Assembly (NCBI GenBank): GCA_963708625.1
Contig: CAVPSV010000002.1
Span: forward strand, 186,001-250,000
Length of the DNA stretch: 64,000 bases
Source of the DNA: DASXIF01 sp036498145
GTDB taxonomy: Bacteria; Actinomycetota; Actinomycetes; Mycobacteriales; Jatrophihabitantaceae
Direction of reading: 5' to 3'
Shown in pieces: positions 8,553 through 17,154 of the stretch. A program made the translations under genes and the position numbers. Numbering within the stretch: position 1 is the stretch's first letter; each line of letters starts with the position of its first letter. The notes under the pieces are model-generated. The model made no database searches. It was not told where the DNA came from and saw only the letters and a program-made list of their open reading frames with translations.

Positions 8553-9804
8553 GTGCCAGACGACGTGCTCGTCGCACGCGCCTTCCTGAGTCGTGTCGCC
8601 GAGCCGGCCACCCACTCGCTCTGGCGTTTCGTCGAGGAGGCCGGGCCGGTCGCCGCGGCAGCGGCCGTGCGCGCGGGCTCGGCCCCGGCAGCCGTGCTCA
8701 GTGCCTGTGCGGCACGGTGCGCGGACGCGGACCCGATCGCCGATCTCGACATCGCGGCACGCCACGACATTCGACTCGTCGTGCCGGAGTCACCCGATTG
8801 GCCGCACCTGGCGATGGGTGCGCTGCACCGCCTCGCCGTGGCCGACGTGCGCGCGATCGCCGGTGCCGTCGATTCCGCCGGCGTGCTGGTGCCGCCGCTG
8901 GCGCTGTGGGTGCGGGGCAATGCGGAACTGTCCTCGCTGGGGTTGAGTTCGGTGGCGATCGTCGGTGCGCGGGCCGCGACCGAGTACGGGCGGCGGATTG
9001 CCGCTGTGCTCTCCTACGATCTGGCGACAGCCGGGCTCGGCATTGTCTCCGGTGGCGCGTTCGGCATAGACGCGGCCGCGCACCGCGGTGCGCTCACTGC
9101 GGGTGGTGTCCACGATCCTGGTCTCCGCCGGCGGGATCGATCAGCCTTACCCCCGCGCGAACGCCGCTCTGTTCGACGAGGCCGCCGAGCATGGTCTGGT
9201 GCTCTCGGAGAGTCCGCCGGGATCGGCACCTCAGCGCCATCGTTTCCTCACCCGCAATCGCATCATCGCCGCGCTTTCGCGCGGGGTTGTGGTGGTGGAG
9301 GCCGCGCATCGGTCCGGCGCGGCCAACACCGCCGCACACGCCTCTGCGCTCGGCCGGACGCTGATGGCGGTGCCCGGTCCGGTCACCTCGCCGATGTCAG
9401 CCGGATGCCACGCGCTCATTCGGCGCCAGAGCGCCGAAGCCACGCTGGTCACCTGCGCCGCCGACGTGCTGGAACTCGTCGGCCCGATCGGTATCACCGG
9501 CCAGTGCGGGCCCGCTGAGACGAGCGGAGCGTCCGGCACCGCTGGGCTCGCCGCGACGGGAGTATCTGAGCGCTCGGGCGCGGGCGTGCGCGCGATATTG
9601 GATGCGCTGCCTGAGCCGGAACGTCGCGTCTTCGACGGATTGCCGGCACGGGCGGCCGCACGACCGGACGAGATCGCTGCCCGGTGCGGGGTCGAGGCCG
9701 CTCAGGTCATTCGCGCGCTACCGGGATTGGTGCTGTCCGGTCTGGTGGAGGAGGTGGACGGCCGGTTCCGTATCAGCCGCCGGCCGAGTCAGGGTCCACC
9801 GTGA
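8553..9804 (+). CDS. dprA: DNA-processing protein DprA, one frame break
   Basis: DprA loads RecA on incoming single-stranded DNA. The N-terminal part (VLVARAFLSRVAEP) is typical. The Rossmann-like core shows SSVAIVGARAATEYGRR, GIVSGGAFGIDAAAHRGAL, then, after an extra base near 9105, ILVSAGGIDQPYPRANAALF, HRFLTRNRIIAALS and MAVPGPVTS. The C-terminal winged-helix part (PDEIAARCGVEAAQVIRAL) is complete and ends at 9804. Joined length is about 416 residues. GTG at 8553 is chosen because it gives the family start; its ribosome-binding site is weak. Confidence 0.93.
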
Positions 9805-9852
9805 TGCGCGTGGCGGCTTGACCGGCCCACGCTCCTGCCGGACGGTCGACGG

Positions 9853-10815
9853 GTGAGCGTTTCACCTCGTACCAGGGTCGATCTGGCCGCCGTGCGCCAA
9901 ACCCTGCCGGCGGACTTCCGTGTCGCCCTGGACCGCTTCGATCGACACCTGCGTCTGGAGTCCGGCCGCTCACCGCACACCGTGCGTGCATACCTGGGCG
10001 ACGTCGTCGGCTATCTCGAGCACCTCACCAAGCTCGGCGGCACTCGGTTGGACGACATGACACTGTCGAACTTGCGCGGGTGGCTTGCCATCGCACGGAC
10101 CGCGGGGCGCGCCCGGACCACGCTCGCGCGCCGCTCCGCGGCATTGCGCACGTTCACGTCCTGGGCGCTGCGCGAGGGACTGATCCGTAGCGATCCGGCG
10201 CAACTGCTGGCCACCCCCCGCGCACACCGAACGCTGCCGGGCGTGTTGCGTGCTGACGAAGCCGCTGCCGTGATGGATGCCGCCGCGGTGGGCGTAGACG
10301 CCGACGACCCGCACGAACAACGCGACCGGCTCGTCGTGGAATTGTTGTATGCGACCGGCATCCGCGTGTCTGAACTGGTCGGACTCGACATCGACGATGT
10401 CGACCGGCACCGCCGGGTGCTGCGCGTCATGGGCAAGGGCGCCAAGGAGCGCACCGTGCCCTACGGCGCCGCCGCCGAGCGCGCGCTGCAAGGGTGGCTG
10501 AGCGCCGGGCGCGGCGCGCTGGCTCGCCCGGGCAGCGGCGCGGCGTTGCTGCTTGGTGCGCGCGGCGGGCGGCTCGACGTGCGCGCGGCCCGGCGGATCG
10601 TGCACGCCCGCGTCGCCGCGGTGGACGGCGCTCCCGACATCGGCCCGCACGGGCTGCGCCACACCGCCGCCACGCACCTGCTGGACGGGGGCGCGGACTT
10701 GCGTTCGGTACAGGAGCTGCTCGGCCACGCGAGTCTTGCGACTACGCAGATCTACACCCACGTCTCGGTGGAGCGGCTGCGGCAGACCTACACCCAGGCC
10801 CACCCGCGCGCCTGA
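9853..10815 (+). CDS. xerC: Tyrosine recombinase XerC
   Basis: XerC with XerD resolves chromosome dimers at dif. The 320-residue protein has the N-terminal core-binding domain (LESGRSPHTVRAYLGDV) and all six catalytic residues: Arg171 (ATGIRVSEL), Lys195 (MGKGAKERTVP), His266 and Arg269 (HGLRH), His292 (LLGHAS) and Tyr301 (TQIYTHVS). The position between dprA and rpsB is the standard actinobacterial xerC site, which separates it from phage integrases. GTG at 9853 is used. Confidence 0.95.
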   Translation: MSVSPRTRVDLAAVRQTLPADFRVALDRFDRHLRLESGRSPHTVRAYLGDVVGYLEHLTKLGGTRLDDMTLSNLRGWLAIARTAGRARTTLARRSAALRTFTSWALREGLIRSDPAQLLATPRAHRTLPGVLRADEAAAVMDAAAVGVDADDPHEQRDRLVVELLYATGIRVSELVGLDIDDVDRHRRVLRVMGKGAKERTVPYGAAAERALQGWLSAGRGALARPGSGAALLLGARGGRLDVRAARRIVHARVAAVDGAPDIGPHGLRHTAATHLLDGGADLRSVQELLGHASLATTQIYTHVSVERLRQTYTQAHPRA

Positions 10816-10904
10816 GCGGCGCGTCCCGGTAGCCGAAGCACACGTCCAACCCGCGCAGTCCACCCATCCAGCTAACCCGCACAGCCGTCCCGCGCGGCCC
10901 ATCC

Positions 10905-11528
10905 TCACCCGACCGATGGGACCAGCCGCACCGTGCCCAGCGGCGCGAGCAGGCCCAGCGGGTCGATGTAGGTCGATCCCCGTCGGGCACCCCAGTGCAG
11001 ACAACCGTCCAGCGGGCAGCTGTCGTGCTGACCCGAGACCACGCCGATGCGCTCGCCCGCGATGACCGAGTCGCCGGCCCGGACCGTGGGCGCGAGCGGC
11101 TCGTACTCGGTGCGCAGCCCGTCCGGATGGCGCACCACGACGACGCCCCGACCAGCCACGACCCCGGCGAACGTGACGACCCCGTTCCCAGCTGTCCGCA
11201 CCGCCTCGTTCGCCACGGTGGCCAGGTCGACCCCGCGATGTCCGGCGGCATACGGCCCGGGCGGGGCATCGAAGCGCCGCACGATGCGGACCGGCTCACC
11301 CACCGGCAGCTGGTAGACGCCTGCCTGCAGTCCGCTGGTGGACGGCGTCGGCGGTGTTGTTCGTCCGGATGCGGATGGTGCGGATGTGGTTTGTGCCGAC
11401 TGGGCTGCGGACCGCGCCCACTGCATCCACTGCTTCAGATCGTCCGGGGCGATGGCCGTGGAGCGGGCACATGACAGCACCAGCAGAGCCGGCACGGCGA
11501 ACGATGCGAGAGGCATGACCGCCAGCAT
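10905..11528 (-). CDS. M23 family metallopeptidase, probably a lipoprotein
   Basis: LytM/M23 peptidases cut peptide cross-links in the cell wall or activate amidases. The 207-residue protein begins with a hydrophobic segment ending in LLVLSC near residue 20, a fair lipobox, so it may be a lipoprotein. A Ser/Thr/Pro linker leads to the LytM domain, with the metal ligands in HRGVDLA (H-x3-D) and in the late block CLHWGARRG (the H-x-H element appears as LHW, with only one His clear). This degenerate form and its location beside xerC and rpsB are common in actinobacteria. It converges with xerC across 89 bases. Confidence 0.85.
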   Translation of the reverse strand: MLAVMPLASFAVPALLVLSCARSTAIAPDDLKQWMQWARSAAQSAQTTSAPSASGRTTPPTPSTSGLQAGVYQLPVGEPVRIVRRFDAPPGPYAAGHRGVDLATVANEAVRTAGNGVVTFAGVVAGRGVVVVRHPDGLRTEYEPLAPTVRAGDSVIAGERIGVVSGQHDSCPLDGCLHWGARRGSTYIDPLGLLAPLGTVRLVPSVG

Positions 11529-11641
11529 GTGCGCCGAGGCGGTCGCGTGGTGGTAGATCGCACGAGCTGTGCACGGCGGGCTGGACCGTCCCCAGACCTC
11601 GATCGCTGCCTAAGGCATTACGCCGCCGGCCCGGTCGCGGG

Positions 11642-11670
11642 AATGTGCAGGAATAAGGACTTATCCCGAC
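11642..11670. promoter_or_regulatory. Palindromic candidate operator upstream of the small ORF
   Basis: ATAAGGACTTAT, an inverted repeat ATAAG/CTTAT with a 2-base centre, lies within about 11652-11666 in the gap between the M23 gene and the 49-residue ORF. AT-rich sequence is rare here. It could be a binding site for a regulator of either gene. Confidence 0.4.
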
Positions 11671-11749
11671 GCGACCGCCCCCCTTAGGCGCGCAGTGTCG
11701 TACTGGACATCAACGACGGCCAGTACGAAGGCCACGACCAGGAGAACAA

Positions 11750-11899
11750 ATGCACGAGTTGACGGATCTGAACCCAGACGTGATGAAGGCGGAACTGGAC
11801 TACCGCCGCACCCGGCTCACACCGACGCAACGTCGCCCCCGCGTTTCGGCGCGCCATTGGTGGCAGCGGGTCGCCCTCGCTCCGCGCGAGCACAGCTGA
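11750..11899 (+). CDS. Hypothetical 49-residue small protein
   Basis: Not a family I recognise. The ATG at 11750 has an excellent ribosome-binding site (CCAGGAGAACAA just upstream). The protein starts with an acidic half (MHELTDLNPDVMKAELDYRR) and ends with a very basic, Trp-containing half (RHWWQRVALAP). It has no membrane segment, no signal peptide and no Cys. It sits 30 to 84 bases before the large LuxR-type regulator, on the same strand, so the two may share a transcript. A leader peptide or a small partner of the regulator is possible but unproven. Confidence 0.65.
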   Translation: MHELTDLNPDVMKAELDYRRTRLTPTQRRPRVSARHWWQRVALAPREHS

Positions 11900-11983
11900 G
11901 GCGACCGTTCAGGGACTGGCTGTTTCACTATGGGCGCACCTAACTCGATCGACGCTGTCGGTGCCACGCGGGAAGATGGCAAT

Positions 11984-14914
11984 GTGCCTCGATCGACGAC
12001 ACCGCTCGTCGGGCGCGCGGCGGAACTCGCCACGGTCCTCACCGCGGTCGACCACGCCGCGGCCGGCGAGGCGTCGGTGATCGTGCTCGACGGCGACGCC
12101 GGAGTCGGCAAGACCCGGCTGCTCGCCGAGCTTCTCGACGAGGCCTCCCGCCGCGATGTACTCATCCTCATCGGTCACTGCGTGGATCTGGGCGACGCTC
12201 CGCCCCCGTACCTACCGTTCAAGGAGGCGTTCGGCCGTCTCGCCGCTGACCGTCCCGAACTGGTCGAGCAGATGCTGTCCGCGCACTCGGAGATCGCGCG
12301 CCTGCTACCGCGCCACGGTCCGAGTGAGCGCGGCACTGAGGCCCGAGTCGACCGCGGCGAGCTGTTCGAGTCCGTGCTCGGCTCGCTGGAGATCGCCGCG
12401 CGCGACCAGCCGCTGCTCGTGATCATCGAGGACGTGCACTGGGCGGACCAGGCCACCCGCGATCTGCTCGGCTTCCTGTTCACCCGGTTCGAGCGCCAGC
12501 CGATCACCATGCTGGTCAGCTTCCGCAGCGACGACCTGCACCGCCGTCATCCGTTGCGTCCCACCTTGGCCCAGTGGGCGCGCCTGGCCGCCGTCGGGCG
12601 CCTGCACCTCGATCCGCTCGGCAACGACGACGTGCGCCGACTGGTGCGCGCGCTCGGACCGAAGCCGATTGCGGAAGCCGACATGCGCCGCATCGTGACC
12701 CGTGCGGATGGCAACGCGTTCTTCGCCGAGGAACTGGTTGCCGCCACCGAGTCGTGCCCGGACGCGGGCCAACTGCCCTGGCAGCTCGCTGACCTGTTAC
12801 TGGTCCGTCTCGATCGCCTCAGCCCGGGAGCCCGCGAGATCGTCCGGGTGGCGGCGGTCGGCGGGCGGCGTATCTCGCACGACATGCTCGCGGCCGTCGT
12901 CGACCTGACGCCTAGTGCCGTCGACGACGCGCTGCGGGACGCGGTCGACGCGCACATCCTGCAATCCACGCCGAGCGGCCGCGGCTACACCTTCCGGCAT
13001 GCGCTACTGGCCGAAGCCATTTATGACGACTTGCTGCCGGGCGAGCGCGTGCGAATGCACGCCGCCTATGCCACCGAACTCGCCAAGCGTCCTGACGCCA
13101 TGGCCGCCGAACTGGCCAGGCATGCGCGCGCCTCGCACGATCTGGCCACCGCGTACGAGGCGAGCGTCGAGGCCGGCGACGAGGCGATGCGCCTGGCCGC
13201 CCCGCAGGAGGCGATGAACCACTATCAGACGGCATTGGAACTGGCTCCCCGCGCCGCGACGGCGCCGGCCGACCCGGCACCGCTGGTCTTGTCGCTGGTG
13301 GACGCCGCGGTCGCCGCCGGCTGGTTCCACCGCGGTCTGCGCGTCGCCCGCGAGGCCCTGGCCAACGTGTCCTCGGACGCCCCCGACCTCACTCGTGCGC
13401 AGTTGCTCTATGCCTTCGCCTATGCGTCGCTGGCGGGGGAGATCGTCGACCAGGAGCCGTTCGCGGCCACCTCGGAGGCACTACGCCTGGTGCCTGCGGA
13501 CCCCCCGACGCCGTTCCGGGCCCGGCTCGCGGCGGTGCACGCGCGTACCGCAATGAACCTCGGGCGTGAGGTGGAGGCACAGAAGTGGGCGCACGAGGCG
13601 ATCGACATCGCCACCGGTCTCGGGATGCCCGCCGCCTCAGCCGACGCCGCCACCACCCTCGCGGTGCTGGAACGCCGAGCGGCGGAGCCGGCCGAGGTTG
13701 CCCAGCGACTGTTCGCTATCGCGGACGAGGCGCGTGCCAACGGCGAGATGGCGGTCGAGCTGCGCACTCGCTACAACATCGGCAGCCTCTACTTCGAGTT
13801 GGGTGAGTTCGCGGTCGCCGAGGAGGCATTCGACCAGGCTCACCTGCGAGCCCGCGAGTTCGGTCGACCGTGGGCGGCTTATGGCATGGAGGCCCGCGCG
13901 ATGGTCGCGCTGGTGCAATATCTGCGCGGCAACTGGGACAAGGCCCTGCGCACCCTCGACATCAGTGGCGAGGCCGCGCCGGCGCAGGCGGAGGCGTTGT
14001 TCGCGGCCACGGCGATGCTGGTCCGCAGCGGGCGGGGTGATGCATCTGCCCTGGACATGCTCGCCGAGCTGCGGCCGTGGTGGGAGCGCGAGGGGCGCAC
14101 CGGGCTGTTCGGCGTCTCCGCCGCCCTCGAACTCTACGAGCAGCTGGTCCGGCCCGACGATGCGATGCGCTTGCTCGACGACACGATCGCGAGCTTGGCG
14201 CAGGTGTGGCAGGAGCCCTGGTTCCTGGCCCGTATCCGGCTGTCTGCGCTGGGCGTGGCCGTCCTCGCCGCCGCGGCTGCGGTCGCGCCGGAATCCGCAC
14301 GCGCGGCGCTGGCTCAGCGCGGCGCAGTGCTTGTCACCGGCGGACGGGAGAGTGCCGAGAAGGGCTTGCCCGAAGGTCGCCGCCTCGGTGTGGAGGGCCG
14401 CGCCTGGCTGGCCCGGCTGGACGCCGAATGGGCGCGGCTGCGTTGGCTGTCCGGCCAGGACATGCCGGCCGAGGACGAGCTGGTCGCGCTGTGGCGCGGA
14501 GCGGTCGAGGCCTTCGACTACGGCAACGTGGTCGAGGTAGCCCGAGCGCAGGCGAAGCTCGCCGGCGTCCTGCGAGCCACTGGCCGCGGCGCCGAGGCGA
14601 CCGAATACGCCGACCTGGCCAGATCCACGGCGCGCGCCCTCGGTGCCGAGCCCCTACTTGCCGAGCTCCGCGCCGTCGGCTCCACCCGCGCGCCACTGCG
14701 CGCCGGGGCTGGGCCGTCCGTCACCCTCACCGACCGCGAGCGTGACGTCCTGGCTCTGGTCACCGAAGGTCGGACAAACCGGCAGATCGCCGGCCAGCTC
14801 TTCATCAGTGAGAAGACGGTCAGCGTGCACGTTTCGAACATCCTCGCCAAGTTGGGCGTGGGCAGTCGCACCGAAGCTGCCGCCTTGGCGCGCCGCGAGG
14901 GCCTGCTCAGCTGA
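11984..14914 (+). CDS. LuxR family regulator with N-terminal ATPase domain (LAL type)
   Basis: Large ATP-binding regulators of the LuxR family (MalT-like) couple a P-loop NTPase sensor to DNA binding. Walker A is GDAGVGKTR and Walker B is LLVIIEDVHWADQ in the first 180 residues. A long helical, TPR-like middle follows. The C-terminal LuxR helix-turn-helix is TLTDRERDVLALVTEGRTNR with EKTVSVHVSNILAKLGVGSR after it. The frame is also open from an ATG at 11930, which would add 18 residues, but that start has no ribosome-binding site. GTG at 11984 has GGGAAGA about eight bases upstream and is preferred (976 residues). Target genes are unknown. A hairpin terminator follows at 14919-14960. Confidence 0.9.
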   Translation: MPRSTTPLVGRAAELATVLTAVDHAAAGEASVIVLDGDAGVGKTRLLAELLDEASRRDVLILIGHCVDLGDAPPPYLPFKEAFGRLAADRPELVEQMLSAHSEIARLLPRHGPSERGTEARVDRGELFESVLGSLEIAARDQPLLVIIEDVHWADQATRDLLGFLFTRFERQPITMLVSFRSDDLHRRHPLRPTLAQWARLAAVGRLHLDPLGNDDVRRLVRALGPKPIAEADMRRIVTRADGNAFFAEELVAATESCPDAGQLPWQLADLLLVRLDRLSPGAREIVRVAAVGGRRISHDMLAAVVDLTPSAVDDALRDAVDAHILQSTPSGRGYTFRHALLAEAIYDDLLPGERVRMHAAYATELAKRPDAMAAELARHARASHDLATAYEASVEAGDEAMRLAAPQEAMNHYQTALELAPRAATAPADPAPLVLSLVDAAVAAGWFHRGLRVAREALANVSSDAPDLTRAQLLYAFAYASLAGEIVDQEPFAATSEALRLVPADPPTPFRARLAAVHARTAMNLGREVEAQKWAHEAIDIATGLGMPAASADAATTLAVLERRAAEPAEVAQRLFAIADEARANGEMAVELRTRYNIGSLYFELGEFAVAEEAFDQAHLRAREFGRPWAAYGMEARAMVALVQYLRGNWDKALRTLDISGEAAPAQAEALFAATAMLVRSGRGDASALDMLAELRPWWEREGRTGLFGVSAALELYEQLVRPDDAMRLLDDTIASLAQVWQEPWFLARIRLSALGVAVLAAAAAVAPESARAALAQRGAVLVTGGRESAEKGLPEGRRLGVEGRAWLARLDAEWARLRWLSGQDMPAEDELVALWRGAVEAFDYGNVVEVARAQAKLAGVLRATGRGAEATEYADLARSTARALGAEPLLAELRAVGSTRAPLRAGAGPSVTLTDRERDVLALVTEGRTNRQIAGQLFISEKTVSVHVSNILAKLGVGSRTEAAALARREGLLS

Positions 14915-14918
14915 GCCA

Positions 14919-14960
14919 GCGGGGCGGCCGTCGCCCGGGTGAGACGACGGCCTGCCCCGC
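14919..14960 (+). terminator. Terminator hairpin after the LuxR-type regulator
   Basis: Arms 14919-14933 and 14945-14960 pair over 15 bases with a single bulge, with an 11-base loop. No T-run follows, which is common for terminators in high-GC actinobacteria. Confidence 0.75.
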
Positions 14961-15031
14961 GATCCCGGTACCTCAACGCGGCTGGCTGACCGGGCGGTGG
15001 GAAGACTGGGCAACGATTTGGCCTGCCGCGA

Positions 15032-15037
15032 TAGACT
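15032..15037 (+). promoter_or_regulatory. -10 box of rpsB
   Basis: TAGACT preceded by CGA and followed by TTTCCTTG. The same string, with one T fewer, occurs at 52183 before the ylxR part of the nusA reading frame. No good -35 box is seen. The predicted transcript start is near 15044, leaving a leader of roughly 215 bases. Confidence 0.55.
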
Positions 15038-15144
15038 TTTCCTTGCGGCGCACTCCGTGTGCCGACTTCGCGTGCCCAAGCCGCCGGTGGTGGCTGGGCG
15101 GCCAGCCTCGGTCCGAAGCCCGGTTTTCCCGGGTACGGCCCTCT

Positions 15145-15199
15145 GGTCGCGACAACTGGGCGCCAGGGTGGCCGTTCCTTCCGGAACGGTCGCGACAAC
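15145..15199 (+). promoter_or_regulatory. Structured rpsB leader element
   Basis: Two direct copies of GGTCGCGACAAC (15145-15156 and 15188-15199) flank a hairpin with a 7-base stem CCGTTCC/GGAACGG and a TTCC loop (15172-15189). Each copy contains the palindrome TCGCGA. The arrangement suggests a regulated leader; S2 leaders that bind S2 are known in other bacteria, but this one matches no leader that I recognise. Confidence 0.5.
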
Positions 15200-15260
15200 C
15201 GAGGCCGCGTGCGGGCACTCATCGAGTGACGCACGCACTAGTACGAGGAGTGCGACCGGC

Positions 15261-16094
15261 ATGGCCGTCGTCACCATGAAGGAAATGCTCGATTCCGGCG
15301 TTCATTTCGGGCATCAGACCCGGCGCTGGAACCCCAAGATGAAGCGATTCATCTTCACCGAGCGCAATGGCATCTACATCATCGACCTGCAGCAGACGCT
15401 GAGCTACGTCGACCGCGCGTACAACTTCGTCAAGGAGACGGTCGCGCACGGCGGCAGCGTCATGTTCGTCGGCACCAAGAAGCAGGCGCAGGAAGCGATC
15501 GCCGAGCAGGCGACCCGGGTCGGTATGCCTTACGTCAATCAGCGTTGGCTCGGCGGCATGCTCACCAACTTCCAGACCGTGTTCAAGCGGCTGCAGCGGC
15601 TCAAGGAGCTCGAAGCGCTGGAGCAGGGCGGCTGGGAAGGCGTCACCACCAAGAAGGAACAGCTGATCCTGTCCCGTGAGAAGGTCAAGCTGGAGCGCAC
15701 CCTCGGCGGCATTCGCGAGATGAGCCGAGTCCCCAGCGCCATCTGGGTGGTCGACACCAAGAAGGAGCACATCGCGGTCGGCGAGGCCCGCAAGCTCGGC
15801 ATCCCGGTCATCGCAATCCTGGACACCAACTGCGACCCGGACGAGGTCGACTACAAGATCCCGGGCAACGACGACGCGATTCGTAGCGCCGCACTGCTCA
15901 CCCGGGTGATCGCCGACGCGGTCGCCGAAGGCCTGGTGGCTCGCGCTGCGGCGGCCGCCAACGCCGGTCGCGACGAGAGCGCGGCGGCGGTCGCCCCCGC
16001 CGGGCAGGTCGCTGCCGACGAGCCCATGCCGGAGTGGGAGCGCGACTTGCTGCAGCCCTCCGGTGCGGCCGAAGCGCCGAGCGCGACCGCCTGA
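15261..16094 (+). CDS. rpsB: 30S ribosomal protein S2
   Basis: S2 is a late 30S assembly protein and helps hold S1. The 277-residue product starts MAVVTMKEMLDSGVHFGHQT and has the signature blocks RWNPKMKRFIFTERNGIYIIDL, YVNQRWLGGMLTNF, RVPSAIWVVDTKKEHIAVGEA and IPVIAILDTNCDPD. A C-terminal Ala-rich tail of about 50 residues is typical for actinobacteria. GAGGAG lies 10 bases before the ATG. tsf follows after a 111-base gap. Confidence 0.98.
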   Translation: MAVVTMKEMLDSGVHFGHQTRRWNPKMKRFIFTERNGIYIIDLQQTLSYVDRAYNFVKETVAHGGSVMFVGTKKQAQEAIAEQATRVGMPYVNQRWLGGMLTNFQTVFKRLQRLKELEALEQGGWEGVTTKKEQLILSREKVKLERTLGGIREMSRVPSAIWVVDTKKEHIAVGEARKLGIPVIAILDTNCDPDEVDYKIPGNDDAIRSAALLTRVIADAVAEGLVARAAAAANAGRDESAAAVAPAGQVAADEPMPEWERDLLQPSGAAEAPSATA

Positions 16095-16205
16095 TCTGTA
16101 GCCGGACTGCTACGGCCCAGGCTCCGGCGCCGCCACCCGGCGACCACGAACTACCCCCACAACCTGACGAAACTGACGAACCTCAAGAAGGACATCGAGA
16201 TCACC

Positions 16206-17027
16206 ATGGCTAACTTTTCCGCCGCGGATGTCAAGCGCCTGCGCGAACTGACCGGCGCCGGCATGCTCGAGAACAAGAAGGCACTCGAGGAGGCCGACGG
16301 CGACTTCGACAAGGCGCTGGAGATCCTGCGCATCAAGGGTGAGGCCAAGGCCGCCAAGCGCAGCGGCGAGCGCACTGCGTCCAACGGCCTCGTCGCAGCC
16401 GCTGAAGGCGCGATGATCGAACTCGCGTCGGAGACCGACTTCGTCGCCAAGAACGAGCAGTTCCAGACGCTCGCCGGCGACATCGTGGCCCACTTCGCCG
16501 GCTCGTCCGCACACGACGTCGACTCGCTGCTCGCCGAGACACTCAGGGACGGCCGCACCGTCGCGGAGAACATCGAGGCTCTGGCCGCGGTGATCGGCGA
16601 GAAGCTCGAACTGCGCCGCGCCGTCAAGCTCGACGGGCAGGTGGCAACATACCTGCACCGCAAGTCCAAGGACCTCCCGCCGCAGGTCGGCGTGCTGGTC
16701 CAGTTCACCGGCTCGAGCCTCGAGGCGGCTCGTGGTGCGGCGATGCAGATCGCGGCGATGCGGCCACAGTTCCTGACCCGCGACGAGGTCCCGGCCGAGA
16801 CGGTCGAGACCGAGCAGCGCATCGCCGAGGGCAAGGCTCGCGAGGAGGGCAAGCCGGAGGCGGCGCTGCCCAAGATCGTCGAGGGCACCGTGAACGGCTT
16901 CTTCAAGAACAACGTGCTGCTCGAACAGGCCTCGGTGCAGGACAACAAGAAGACCGTCAAGTCGCTGCTGGACGAGGCCGGCGTCACCGTCACCAGGTAC
17001 GCGCACTTCGAGGTCGGTCAGGGCTGA
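16206..17027 (+). CDS. tsf: Elongation factor Ts
   Basis: EF-Ts releases GDP from EF-Tu. The N-terminal UBA-like domain (VKRLRELTGAGMLENKKALE) and the TDFVAKN motif (residues about 78-84), which contacts the EF-Tu G-domain, are intact. The C-terminal blocks KIVEGTVNGFFKNNVLLEQ and SVQDNKKTVKSLLDEAG are present. 273 residues is normal. Together with rpsB it forms the standard operon. Confidence 0.98.
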   Translation: MANFSAADVKRLRELTGAGMLENKKALEEADGDFDKALEILRIKGEAKAAKRSGERTASNGLVAAAEGAMIELASETDFVAKNEQFQTLAGDIVAHFAGSSAHDVDSLLAETLRDGRTVAENIEALAAVIGEKLELRRAVKLDGQVATYLHRKSKDLPPQVGVLVQFTGSSLEAARGAAMQIAAMRPQFLTRDEVPAETVETEQRIAEGKAREEGKPEAALPKIVEGTVNGFFKNNVLLEQASVQDNKKTVKSLLDEAGVTVTRYAHFEVGQG

Positions 17028-17050
17028 GCCTGCTCGGGCCTGCTGAAGAA

Positions 17051-17081
17051 GGCTCGAGCCTGTTGTGAGCCCGCTCGAGCC
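17051..17081 (+). terminator. Possible attenuator between tsf and pyrH
   Basis: GGCTCGAGC (17051-17059) and GCTCGAGCC (17073-17081) form a perfect 9-base stem with a 13-base loop, 24 bases after the tsf stop. There is no T-run. It probably ends or dampens rpsB-tsf transcription before the separate pyrH promoter. Confidence 0.5.
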
Positions 17082-17112
17082 CGCGCACGCGGTCCAGGCG
17101 GCCGGGAACGGA

Positions 17113-17118
17113 TAGGGT
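17113..17118 (+). promoter_or_regulatory. -10 box of pyrH
   Basis: TAGGGT at 17113-17118, 36 bases before the GTG of pyrH. The same hexamer serves the clear leaderless promoters of ribF and the MBL-Rieske gene in this window. Confidence 0.5.
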
Positions 17119-17154
17119 TCGATCGACGGCGAACGACGAGAGGGGCAGCCGGCG

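Larger units (their letters stand above)
14915..15260 (+). other. Gap holding the regulator's terminator and the rpsB promoter and leader
   Basis: No gene is seen in these 346 bases. They hold the hairpin at 14919-14960, a -10 box at 15032-15037, and an rpsB leader of about 220 bases. The leader has a strong hairpin at 15172-15189 and two copies of GGTCGCGACAAC. Confidence 0.7.

Noticed and set aside
9853..10815. Tyrosine recombinase as sign of an integrated phage or island
   Set aside because: It lies in the conserved dprA-xerC-rpsB order, and no attachment repeat or phage gene is nearby; it is housekeeping XerC.
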